36,211 bases of DNA from Holophagales bacterium (GTDB lineage Bacteria; Acidobacteriota; Thermoanaerobaculia; UBA5066). The notes under the pieces were generated by a model, which made no database searches, had not been told where the DNA came from, and saw only the letters and a program-made list of their open reading frames with translations. This document shows, in pieces, positions 18,061 through 25,710 of this stretch. The translations under genes and the position numbers were made by a program. Location of the stretch: contig JADJZB010000012.1 of assembly GCA_016719485.1 (NCBI GenBank), positions 1-36,211 of the forward strand, given 5' to 3'. The stretch's first letter is position 1, and every line of letters begins with the position of its first letter.

Positions 18061-18090
18061 ACGTCGCAACCCGGCGTCGGACACCTCGGC
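18051..18090 (+). promoter_or_regulatory. Expression-platform hairpin of the Mn2+ riboswitch
   Basis: GGCCGAGGT (18051-18059) and ACCTCGGCC (18082-18090) form a perfect 9-bp stem around a 22-base loop. No U-tract follows, and the ribosome site of the transporter gene begins about 15 bases later. It could be a weak or Rho-linked terminator, or part of a translation switch. Confidence 0.45.
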
Positions 18091-18119
18091 CAGGCGCAAT
18101 GGATCGAGGGGAGTCCGGC

Positions 18120-18683
18120 GTGACCGCTTTCTGGGTTTCGCTCTTCATCGTGTTCGTGGCCGAGCTGGGAGACAAGACCCAGCTCGTCGCCATGGCGTTC
18201 GCGACGCGCTACTCGGCGAAGGTGGTGCTCGCCGCCGTTTTCGTGGCGACGCTGCTCGTCCACCTCCTCTCCGTCTTCCTGGGAGAAGCCGCCGGCACGA
18301 TCCTCCCCGATTTCTGGATCAAGCTGCTCGCCGGAATCTCCTTCATCGCCTTCGGGCTCTGGACGCTTCGGGGCGACGAGATCTCCGACGAGGACACGAA
18401 GAAGACCGCTCGCTTCGGCCCGTTCCTGACCGTGGCGATTGCGTTCTTCCTCGCCGAGCTCGGAGACAAGACGATGCTCGCCACCATCAGCGTGGCGACC
18501 CAGTACCCGTCGTTCATCGGCGTGTGGATCGGGAGCACCCTCGGAATGGTCGCGGCGGACGGCCTCGCCATCGGTGTCGCGAGCGTCCTGGGCAAGAGGC
18601 TGCCCGAGCGGGCGATCAAGCTCGGCGCGTCGGTGATCTTCTTCGCCTCGGGGGCCGTCACCCTGTGGCAGGCCTTCCGATGA
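18120..18683 (+). CDS. GDT1/TMEM165 (UPF0016) family Mn2+ transporter
   Basis: The 187-residue integral membrane protein has the two signature motifs of the family, VAELGDKTQL (residues ~12-21) and LAELGDKTML (~113-122). Each opens one three-helix half of an inverted-repeat protein. The GTG at 18120 is preferred as start: GAGGGGAG lies about seven bases upstream and family members begin only a few residues before the first motif. The alternative ATG at 18099 would place seven hydrophilic residues ahead of it. Bacterial members export Mn2+, and the upstream yybP-ykoY-type riboswitch supports that substrate, with expression rising in high manganese. pgm follows on the same strand with its own promoter. 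Confidence 0.9.
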   Translation: MTAFWVSLFIVFVAELGDKTQLVAMAFATRYSAKVVLAAVFVATLLVHLLSVFLGEAAGTILPDFWIKLLAGISFIAFGLWTLRGDEISDEDTKKTARFGPFLTVAIAFFLAELGDKTMLATISVATQYPSFIGVWIGSTLGMVAADGLAIGVASVLGKRLPERAIKLGASVIFFASGAVTLWQAFR

Positions 18684-18705
18684 GCGGGTAAAGAGACCGC
18701 TCTCG

Positions 18706-18734
18706 TTGACTCCCCCCGGAGAGGCGAATACGGT
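18706..18734 (+). promoter_or_regulatory. Putative pgm promoter
   Basis: TTGACT (18706-18711), a 17-bp spacer and TACGGT (18729-18734) lie 18 bp before the pgm ATG. The leader would be very short, with GGAGG at its start. Confidence 0.5.
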
Positions 18735-18752
18735 GTCCGGCCGGAGGGACCC

Positions 18753-20393
18753 ATGAGCCACCCGCGCGCCGGCCGGCCCGCCGAGGCCGCTGACCTCGTC
18801 AACGTTCCCCGCCTGGTTGCCGCCTACTACACCGAGCGCCCGGACCCGGGAGAGCGCGGGCAGCGCGTCGCATTCGGGACGTCGGGGCACCGGGGCTCGT
18901 CGCTGAAGGCGAGCTTCAACGAGGCACACATCCTCGCGACGACGCAGGCGATCTGCGAGGTCCGGCAGGAGAACGGGGCAACGGGGCCGCTCTTCCTCGG
19001 GCAGGACACCCACGCCCTCTCCGAGCCCGCGTTCCGCACGGCGCTCGAGGTGCTCGCGGCGAACGGTGTGGAGGTGCGCGTCGACGCGGCGGACCGGTTC
19101 ACGCCGACCCCGGTGATCTCGCACGCGATCCTCGCCTGGAACCGCCACCACGACGGCCCCCGCGCCGACGGCATCGTCATCTCGCCTTCTCACAACCCTC
19201 CCGAGGACGGCGGCTTCAAGTACAACCCGCCGCACGGAGGGCCGGCCGACACCGACGCGACGAAGGCGATCGAGGACCGCGCGAACGCGCTCCTCGCGGC
19301 CTCGCTCGAGGGCGTGAAGCGGATTCCCTTCGCCCGCGCCCGGAAGGCCGCCACGACCTCCGCGCACGACTACCTCACGGCCTACGTCGACGACCTCGCC
19401 TCCGTCCTCGACCTCGAGGCGATCCGCTCGGCCGGAGTCCGCATCGGCGTCGATCCGCTCGGCGGAGCCGCCGTCGACTTCTGGCAGCGGATCGCCGAGC
19501 GCTGGGGGCTCGACCTCACCGTCGTCAACCCGCGCGTCGATCCCGCCTTCGGATTCATGACGCTCGACTGGGACGGCCGCATCCGTATGGACTGCTCCTC
19601 CCCGTCGGCGATGGCCTCGATGATCGCCATCCGCGACCGCTACCAGGTCGCCATCGGGAACGACACGGACGCCGACCGTCACGGCGTCGTCACCCCCGCG
19701 GGCCTCATGAACCCCAACCACTACCTCGCCGTCGCCATCCACTATCTCTTCGGGGCGCGCGACGGCTGGCGGAGGGACGCCGGCATCGGCAAGACGCTCG
19801 TCAGCTCGAGCCTCATCGACCGCGTCGCCGCGGGGCTCGGCCGCTCGCTCGTCGAGGTGCCGGTCGGCTTCAAGTGGTTCGTCCCCGGGCTCCTCTCCGG
19901 CGACCTCGGCTTCGGCGGAGAGGAGAGCGCGGGCGCCTCGTTCCTCCGCCGCGACGGGACGGTCTGGACGACGGACAAGGACGGGATGATCCTCGGCCTC
20001 CTCGCGGCGGAGATCACCGCCGTCCTCGGAAAGGACCCCGGCGTCGTCTACCGCGAGCTGACGGCCCGCTACGGGGAGCCGGTCTACGAGCGGGTCGACG
20101 CCCCGGCCACGCCGGCGCAGAAGTCACGGCTCGGGAAGCTCTCGCCCCAGGACGTGAAGGCGAAGGAGCTCGCGGGCGCCCCGATCACCGCCGTCCTGAC
20201 GAAGGCCCCCGGCAACGGCGCCGCGATCGGCGGGCTGAAGGTGACGACGGCCGACGGCTGGTTCGCCGCTCGCCCGTCGGGGACCGAAGACGTCTACAAG
20301 ATCTACGCGGAGAGCTTCCGCGGCCCCGACCACCTGCGCCTTCTCCAGGAAGAGGCACGGGCGCTCGTGTCGGAGGCGCTCGCGGGTTCGTAG
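18753..20393 (+). CDS. pgm: Phosphoglucomutase (alpha-D-glucose-specific)
   Basis: The 546-residue enzyme interconverts glucose-1-phosphate and glucose-6-phosphate, linking glycolysis to glycogen, trehalose and envelope sugars. TSGHRG lies at residues 43-48. The phosphoserine loop SPSHNPPEDGG has its serine at residue 146, the same number as in E. coli Pgm. The Mg2+ loop is DTDADRHG, the sugar-specificity loop has GGEESAGASFLRRDG, and the C-terminal phosphate loop is RPSGTEDVYK. The length is that of the family. The ATG at 18753 has GGAGG five bases upstream. It reads alone between the Mn2+ transporter and the acetylglutamate kinase-like gene. Confidence 0.96.
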   Translation: MSHPRAGRPAEAADLVNVPRLVAAYYTERPDPGERGQRVAFGTSGHRGSSLKASFNEAHILATTQAICEVRQENGATGPLFLGQDTHALSEPAFRTALEVLAANGVEVRVDAADRFTPTPVISHAILAWNRHHDGPRADGIVISPSHNPPEDGGFKYNPPHGGPADTDATKAIEDRANALLAASLEGVKRIPFARARKAATTSAHDYLTAYVDDLASVLDLEAIRSAGVRIGVDPLGGAAVDFWQRIAERWGLDLTVVNPRVDPAFGFMTLDWDGRIRMDCSSPSAMASMIAIRDRYQVAIGNDTDADRHGVVTPAGLMNPNHYLAVAIHYLFGARDGWRRDAGIGKTLVSSSLIDRVAAGLGRSLVEVPVGFKWFVPGLLSGDLGFGGEESAGASFLRRDGTVWTTDKDGMILGLLAAEITAVLGKDPGVVYRELTARYGEPVYERVDAPATPAQKSRLGKLSPQDVKAKELAGAPITAVLTKAPGNGAAIGGLKVTTADGWFAARPSGTEDVYKIYAESFRGPDHLRLLQEEARALVSEALAGS

Positions 20394-20460
20394 GCGGTAC
20401 GTCCCCAGCGGCCCCGCCCTGACTGCGTGCGGCGGGGAAAGTCCGTATCCTTCCACCCCC

Positions 20461-21653
20461 ATGAGCGCCGATCCCCCCGCTCCCGCCTCACCCGGGGAGC
20501 TCGCCCCCCAGGACGTCGTCCTGCGGTTCCTGGAAAGCACCGGCCGGCCCACCGAGGCGCGGCTCTACCTCGACCTCTTCCGCGCGCATCCCCGCGAGCA
20601 GTTCGCGGCGATCGCCATCGACGCCAACGTCATGGCCGACGCCGCCGACGCCGTCGTCCAGGACCTCAAGTTCCTCGCGGCTCTCGACCTCTTCCCGACC
20701 GTCGTCCTCGGAATCTTCCAGCCGGCCGAGGCGGTGCTCCACGCCCGCTCCCTTCGGCGGCACCTCGAGGACGAGGGGGTCCGGGTGGAGGTTCTCCGCG
20801 CGAGACGCCGCAGCCTCGCCGCCCGCGTCACCGCCTGCGCCCGCAGCGGCGCCGTCCCGATCGTCGTCTTCGAGCCGAGCGGGGACGATCAGGCCGGCGA
20901 TCGGCTCGACCGCCTCGGGGCGCTCCTGGGCGAGCTCGAGGCCCGCAAGCTCCTCTTCCTCCACCGCCCCGGCGGCCTCCGCCAGGGGGGCGTCCTCGTC
21001 CCGATCGTGAACCTCACGACCGACGTTCCCGGCCTTCTCGCGAGCGGCGAGCTTTCGCGGAAGGAGGCGCTCATCCTCGACGGCGCGCGGCGCCTCTGCG
21101 AGGAGGCCGCGCCGCCCTCCTTCACGGTCGCCGTCACCTCCCCCCTCAACGTCCTCCGCGAGCTCTTCACGGTGAAGGGCGCCGGCACCCTCCTCCGCCG
21201 CGGCGCACGCATCGCACGGCACGACGGATGGGAGGGGGTCGACGTGCCGCGCCTCCGCGAGCTCTCGCCTCGAGCTTCGGACGTGCCCCGTCCGACGCCT
21301 TCTTCGCGCGGACGCCCGACCGCGTCTACCTCGAGGAGCGCTACCGCGGCTGCGCGATCCTCTCGGAGGCGCCCCTGGGCGCCTACCTGACGAAGTTCGC
21401 GGTCTCGGCCGAGGCCCAGGGAGAGGGGATCGCGCGCGACCTCTGGGAGGCGCTCGTGGTCGAGACGCCCGTCGTCTTCTGGCGCGCGCGCCGGACGAAC
21501 CCGATCAGCGAGTGGTACGCCAAGCTCTGCGACGGGCTGATGCGAATTCCGGGCTGGACCGTCTACTGGAGGGGCCTCGACCCGGCGTCGATTCCGGCTG
21601 CGATCGGCTGGGCGGCGGACCAGCCGGTGGACATCGCGCGCGACGAGGACTGA
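20461..21653 (+). pseudogene. Bifunctional acetylglutamate kinase/N-acetyltransferase-like protein, one frameshift
   Basis: The N-terminal ~265 residues form an amino-acid-kinase domain (acetylglutamate kinase type) with VVQDLKFLAALDLFPTVVLG near residues 63-82. The C-terminal ~130 residues are a GNAT-like acetyltransferase domain with LGAYLTKFAVSAEAQGEGIA and PVVFWRARRTNPISEWY. This matches the fused NAG kinase/NAG synthase layout known from Xanthomonas-type and vertebrate-like enzymes of arginine synthesis. The two parts are in different frames. Restoring one base near 21263 (gagctctcg to a form with one more base) joins them into 397 residues without a gap. It is the only frameshift in the otherwise clean middle of the window. 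The substrate specificity (kinase, synthase or both) cannot be assigned from sequence alone. Confidence 0.8.
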
Positions 21654-21676
21654 CGGCCGCAGGAGCGGCGCCCGCC

Positions 21677-22360
21677 TCAGCCGTACGTGGCCGTTTCGCC
21701 CGGACGGCAGGACGCCGGGCCCCGGTAGGTCAGGCGGACGGCGCCGATCCTCAGCTCGTCTCCGTCCGCGAGGGAGATCTTTCCGCAGATCCGCGTCTCG
21801 CCGCGCCACGTCCCGTTCTTGCTCCCGAGGTCCTCGAGAAGGGCGCGTTCCCCGGCGACCTCGATCCTCGCGTGCTCGCGCGAGACCGACGGGTGGGCGA
21901 TCACGATCGCGGCCGGAGGCTCCCGCCCGACCAGGTTCGGCCCTTCGGCGAGACGGATCTCGTTCCCGCCCCAGACGAGGACGTGCCGCTCCGACGACGG
22001 CGACGTCGGCGCGACCTCGTGCACGGTCCCCTCGAAGGCGTAGCCGTAGCCGAAGACCGTCCGGACGTACGTCGGTGAGCGCGCGTCCTCGCCGAGCGCC
22101 TTCCTGAGGTCCTTCACGAGGGCGCTGAGGCTCCCTTCCGTCACGAACGCGTCGGGCCAGACGGCCTCGAGGATCTCGGCCTTCGAGAGCGCCTTCGGCC
22201 GGCAGGAGAGGAGGAGCTCGAGGAGGCGGTAGGCGCGGGGCTCCAGGTGGACCGGGCTCGGGCCGCGCAGGACGAGGCGGCGCCCCGGGTCGAACGTGAC
22301 GTCGCCGAAGCGCAGCGTCGGCCCCGCCTTCAGAGGAACGTCAGAAGTCCGCTGGGACAT
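21677..22360 (-). CDS. Winged-helix DNA-binding protein fused to an FHA domain
   Basis: The 227-residue product joins an OmpR/PhoB-type winged helix to a C-terminal FHA domain. The winged helix spans residues ~15-110, with FGDVTFDPGRRLVLRG, EPRAYRLLELLLSCRP, the recognition part TEGSLSALVKDLRKALGE and the wing YVRTVFGYGYAF. The FHA domain spans ~125-220, with NLVGRE, the phosphothreonine-binding SREHARI and DLGSKNGTWRG. No receiver domain is present. FHA domains bind phosphothreonine, so this is a plausible target or reader of the Ser/Thr kinases that begin 675 bp away. It is divergent from the secreted peptidase-like gene, with a 70-bp shared upstream region. The combination is common in Acidobacteriota, but its regulon is unknown. 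Confidence 0.87.
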   Translation of the reverse strand: MSQRTSDVPLKAGPTLRFGDVTFDPGRRLVLRGPSPVHLEPRAYRLLELLLSCRPKALSKAEILEAVWPDAFVTEGSLSALVKDLRKALGEDARSPTYVRTVFGYGYAFEGTVHEVAPTSPSSERHVLVWGGNEIRLAEGPNLVGREPPAAIVIAHPSVSREHARIEVAGERALLEDLGSKNGTWRGETRICGKISLADGDELRIGAVRLTYRGPASCRPGETATYG

Positions 22361-22430
22361 GGCAGCGCACCGGGCCGAGATTGAGGGTCAGACAGATCCC
22401 GATCTCCAAACGGTTCGAGAGGAGGCTCCC

Positions 22431-22949
22431 ATGCTTCACCGCTGCCCGTCCGCTCTCCTCGCGACGCTCGCCGCCGCCCTCCTCGTCGCATCGTCCTCGC
22501 GCGAAGCCGCCGCCCTCGAGCCCGGCGCCGCCGTGAGAGTCGACCCGTCCTTTGGACCGCGCGTGGCAGAGGCCGTCGCCGACGCCGCCCGCCGCCTCGA
22601 CGCGCCGCCCTGCGCCATCGTCCTCTCGGACTTCCAGGACAGCCAGACCGGCCTCACGCTCGCCGAGAGCCTCGCGGCGACGGGGCGGACCGCCTCGGAA
22701 CACGTGGAATCGCTCTGGTTCCGGGGCGCGTCGCGCCTCCGCCCGTTTGCGGGAAGGCGGGTCTTCGCGTTCACGATGCCGGCGAGCACCGTCGTCTATC
22801 TCTGCCGCGAGGACCTGCTGCGGATCCAGAACCAGCCGCGGCTGCTGACCGCCATCGTCCTCCACGAGGTGCTCCACACGCTCGGCCTGAGGGACGACCA
22901 CCCCTCCTCCGTGGCGATCACGGAGCGCGTGCTCGAGCGGTGCTTCTGA
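22431..22949 (+). CDS. Secreted HExxH metallopeptidase-like protein
   Basis: The 172-residue product has a signal peptide (MLHRCPSALLATLAAALLVASS, residues 1-22, cut near REAAA). It carries a zinc-peptidase-like motif HEVLHTLGLRDDH near residue 145, an HExxH followed by GLxxxH as in metzincin-like enzymes (HExxHxxGxxxxH). Cysteines near residues 60, 124 and 171 could form disulfides. The ATG at 22431 has GAGGAGG five bases upstream. Its protease activity and substrate are not known. It is divergent from the FHA regulator and co-directional with the kinase array, with 86 bp to the first kinase. Confidence 0.75.
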   Translation: MLHRCPSALLATLAAALLVASSSREAAALEPGAAVRVDPSFGPRVAEAVADAARRLDAPPCAIVLSDFQDSQTGLTLAESLAATGRTASEHVESLWFRGASRLRPFAGRRVFAFTMPASTVVYLCREDLLRIQNQPRLLTAIVLHEVLHTLGLRDDHPSSVAITERVLERCF

Positions 22950-23035
22950 GCCCGCCCTGTGGTCCGTCGTACCCGGGTCCATTCCGGGGAATCGTACGCC
23001 GCGCGCCGGCACCCTAGAATGGAACCGGACCCGAT

Positions 23036-25678
23036 ATGAACAGGCTGTTGCACTACGAGCTCGTCGAGCAGCTCGGCGAAGGGGGCATGGGCGTCGTCTA
23101 CAAGGCGCGCGACACCCGCCTCGGACGTTTCGTCGCCGTGAAAGTCCTCGCCGCCGGGAAGGCCTCCGATCCGGACCGGCGCCTGCGTTTCGCGAGGGAG
23201 GCGCGGGCCGCCTCGGCCCTCGCGCACCCGAACGTCCTCACCGTCCACGAGATCGGGAGCGAGGACGGTGTCGACTTCATCGTCACCGAGTACGTCCCCG
23301 GGAAGACGCTCGCCGAGCTCATCCCGCCCCGGGGTCTGCCGGCGCGCGAGGCGCTCCGGTGGGCCGTACCGATCGCCGACGCCCTCGCCGCGACGCACGC
23401 CGCCGGAGTGATCCACCGGGACCTGAAGCCCGCGAACGTCATGGTGACCGACGCCGGCCTCGTGAAGATCCTCGACTTCGGCCTCGCCCGGTTCATCGAC
23501 CCCGGCCCGATGGCGGAAGGAGACGAGACGGAGGCGGTCCTGACGCGCGAAGGGACCGTCTTCGGCACCTGCGCGTACATGTCGCCCGAGCAGGCCGAGG
23601 GGCGCGAGGTCGACGCCCGATCGGACATCTTCTCTCTCGGGGCCGTTCTCTACGAGATGGTGACCGGCCGCAAGGCCTTCGCGCGCGATTCCGCGTCCGC
23701 CACGATCGCCGCCGTCCTGCGCGACGAGCCCGAGCCCGCCGGAATGGTCTCCCCCGACCTCCCGCCCGAGCTGGAGCGCGTGATCCACCGCTGCCTGCGC
23801 AAGGAGCCGGCGAAGCGATTCCAGTCGATGGCGGACCTCAAGGTCGCGCTCGAGGAGCTGAGGGAAGAGTCGGAGACGAGTGCGCCGGCCCGGGCCCGGG
23901 CGGCACCGCCGCGACGGCATGCCGTCATCGGCATCGCCGCCGCCGTCGTTCTCGTCGCGGCCGTCGCGGGGGGCTGGCTCGCCCGGCGCCCTGCGCCCGA
24001 GGCCGTCGAGCCGACCCCGCCGGTCCCGCTGACGAGCTTCGGCGGGCGGATCCTCTGGCCCGCCCTCTCGCCCGACGGCAACCAGGTCGCCTTCGCCTGG
24101 AACGGAGAGACGCAGGCCTCCTTCGACCTCTACGTCAAGCTCGTCGGCCCCGGGGCCCCGGTCCGCCTGACGACCGATCCGGGCACCGAGTCCTCCCCCG
24201 CCTGGTCGCCCGACGGCCGGCAGATCGCGTTCCTCAGGCAGCTGCCGTCGGGAGAGTGGATCCTCGCGGTGATCCCCGCGCTCGGCGGGCCCGAGAGGAT
24301 CGTTGCCGAGGCTCCCGTGTTCCACCAGGGAATCACGTGGTCGGCCGACGGGCGGGCGCTCGTCGTGTCGCGACGGGCCACGGGGGACCGGGTGTCGGTC
24401 CTCTGCAGGGTCTCGATCGCCACGGGAGAGGTGAAGCCGCTGGCCCGGCCGCCCGCAGATCTCCTCGGGCTGGGGGACTTCTCGCCGGCCCTCTCGCCGG
24501 ACGGCCGGACTCTCGCGTTCGCTCGCGCCCGGGCCGTCGTCTCGAGCTCGCTCCACGTGCTGGGCGTCACGGAGGAGGTCGAGCCGGAGGGCGAGCCCGT
24601 CCCGCTGACGCCGGCCCGGTCCGCCTCGTCGCAGCCCGCCTGGACGCCGGACGGCAAGCGGATCGTCTACACGGAGGGCGGCTTCGGGTGGAGCTCGAAT
24701 CCGAGCCTGATGGTGATCCCCGCCTCCCCCTCCGGGGAGCAGAAGGCGCGGCGCGTTCTCGGAGGGGAGGGCGGGGAGTTTCCGTCCCTCTCCCGCAACG
24801 GGAGTCTCGTCTTCGCCCGCCCGATCAACGACCTCAACCTGTGGCGCCTGCCGCTCCGGGAAGGACGGCCCGGACGTCCCGAGCCGCTCCTCTCCTCGAC
24901 GCGGATGGACGGGGCGCCCGCCCTCTCGGCGGACGGCCTGAGGCTCGCATTCACCTCCGACCGCGGGGGTTCGATGCAGCTCTGGCTCGCGAGCGCCGAC
25001 GGCTCCCGCCCCGTCCAGCTCACGTCGATCGTCGCGACGAATACCGCGGGAGGCCGGTGGTCTCCCGACGGCAGCCGCCTCGTCTTCACCTCGAATCCCG
25101 ACGGGAACAGGGACGTCTTCCTGACGACGCCGAACGGCCGGGAGCCCCTGCGACTCACGCGGAGCCCCTCGCACAACACGTCGCCGAGCTGGTCGCGCGA
25201 CGGCGCGTGGGTCTACTTCAGCTCGAACCGGGAGGACGGATTCCAGGTCTGGAAGATGAAGCCCGAGCCCGACGCCGTAGCGGCGCGCGTGACCCGCGGC
25301 GGGGGCCACGCGGCACGCGAGTCGGCCGACGGCCGGACGCTCTACTTCGCCAGGCAGATGGGCAGCGGGCACGGCAGCGGACACTGGTCCGTCTGGAAGA
25401 TGCCGGCTGGCGGGGGCGAGGAGACCCTTCTGATTCCCCGGATCGCCCAGTCGTGGTTTTTCGAGGTGACGGCCCGGGGCATCTACTACCTCAACTCCGA
25501 GCTCCCCGGCGGCGAGCTGCGCTTCCACCGCTTCTCGGACGGGAGCGACGCGCTCCTCCTCAGGCTCGACAAGCGATCCGGCTTCGGTCTCGCGGCCGCG
25601 TCCGACGACAGCGCCGTCATCTACACCGTCTTCGACGTCGACGCGACCGAGCTGATGTACGTCGAGCGCTTCCGGTAG
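23036..25678 (+). CDS. Transmembrane Ser/Thr protein kinase with TolB/PD40 sensor propeller (copy 1, intact)
   Basis: The 880-residue product has a Hanks-type kinase domain at residues 7-270. Its landmarks are the Gly-loop GEGGMGVV (14-21), Lys36 in VAVKVL, HRDLKPAN (127-134), DFG (147-149) and the activation segment through GTCAYMSPEQ (177-186). A juxtamembrane Arg/Ala stretch precedes one membrane helix (~297-315). Outside, about ten PD40/TolB-like repeats of the form W/L-S-P-D-G-x-x-I/L-A-F run from ~340 to 860 and should close into a propeller. The kinase faces the cytoplasm and the propeller the periplasm. It is the first and only unbroken member of four tandem copies. The ATG at 23036 follows CCTAGAAT, a possible -10 box. 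Ligand and targets are unknown. Confidence 0.94.
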   Translation: MNRLLHYELVEQLGEGGMGVVYKARDTRLGRFVAVKVLAAGKASDPDRRLRFAREARAASALAHPNVLTVHEIGSEDGVDFIVTEYVPGKTLAELIPPRGLPAREALRWAVPIADALAATHAAGVIHRDLKPANVMVTDAGLVKILDFGLARFIDPGPMAEGDETEAVLTREGTVFGTCAYMSPEQAEGREVDARSDIFSLGAVLYEMVTGRKAFARDSASATIAAVLRDEPEPAGMVSPDLPPELERVIHRCLRKEPAKRFQSMADLKVALEELREESETSAPARARAAPPRRHAVIGIAAAVVLVAAVAGGWLARRPAPEAVEPTPPVPLTSFGGRILWPALSPDGNQVAFAWNGETQASFDLYVKLVGPGAPVRLTTDPGTESSPAWSPDGRQIAFLRQLPSGEWILAVIPALGGPERIVAEAPVFHQGITWSADGRALVVSRRATGDRVSVLCRVSIATGEVKPLARPPADLLGLGDFSPALSPDGRTLAFARARAVVSSSLHVLGVTEEVEPEGEPVPLTPARSASSQPAWTPDGKRIVYTEGGFGWSSNPSLMVIPASPSGEQKARRVLGGEGGEFPSLSRNGSLVFARPINDLNLWRLPLREGRPGRPEPLLSSTRMDGAPALSADGLRLAFTSDRGGSMQLWLASADGSRPVQLTSIVATNTAGGRWSPDGSRLVFTSNPDGNRDVFLTTPNGREPLRLTRSPSHNTSPSWSRDGAWVYFSSNREDGFQVWKMKPEPDAVAARVTRGGGHAARESADGRTLYFARQMGSGHGSGHWSVWKMPAGGGEETLLIPRIAQSWFFEVTARGIYYLNSELPGGELRFHRFSDGSDALLLRLDKRSGFGLAAASDDSAVIYTVFDVDATELMYVERFR

Positions 25679-25710
25679 CGCGCCGCGGCCTAGAATCCAC
25701 ACAGTCCGTC

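Noticed and set aside
22796..25702. A 968-codon minus-strand frame opposite kinase copy 1
   Set aside because: It is a shadow: the plus strand encodes a complete kinase with all catalytic motifs.
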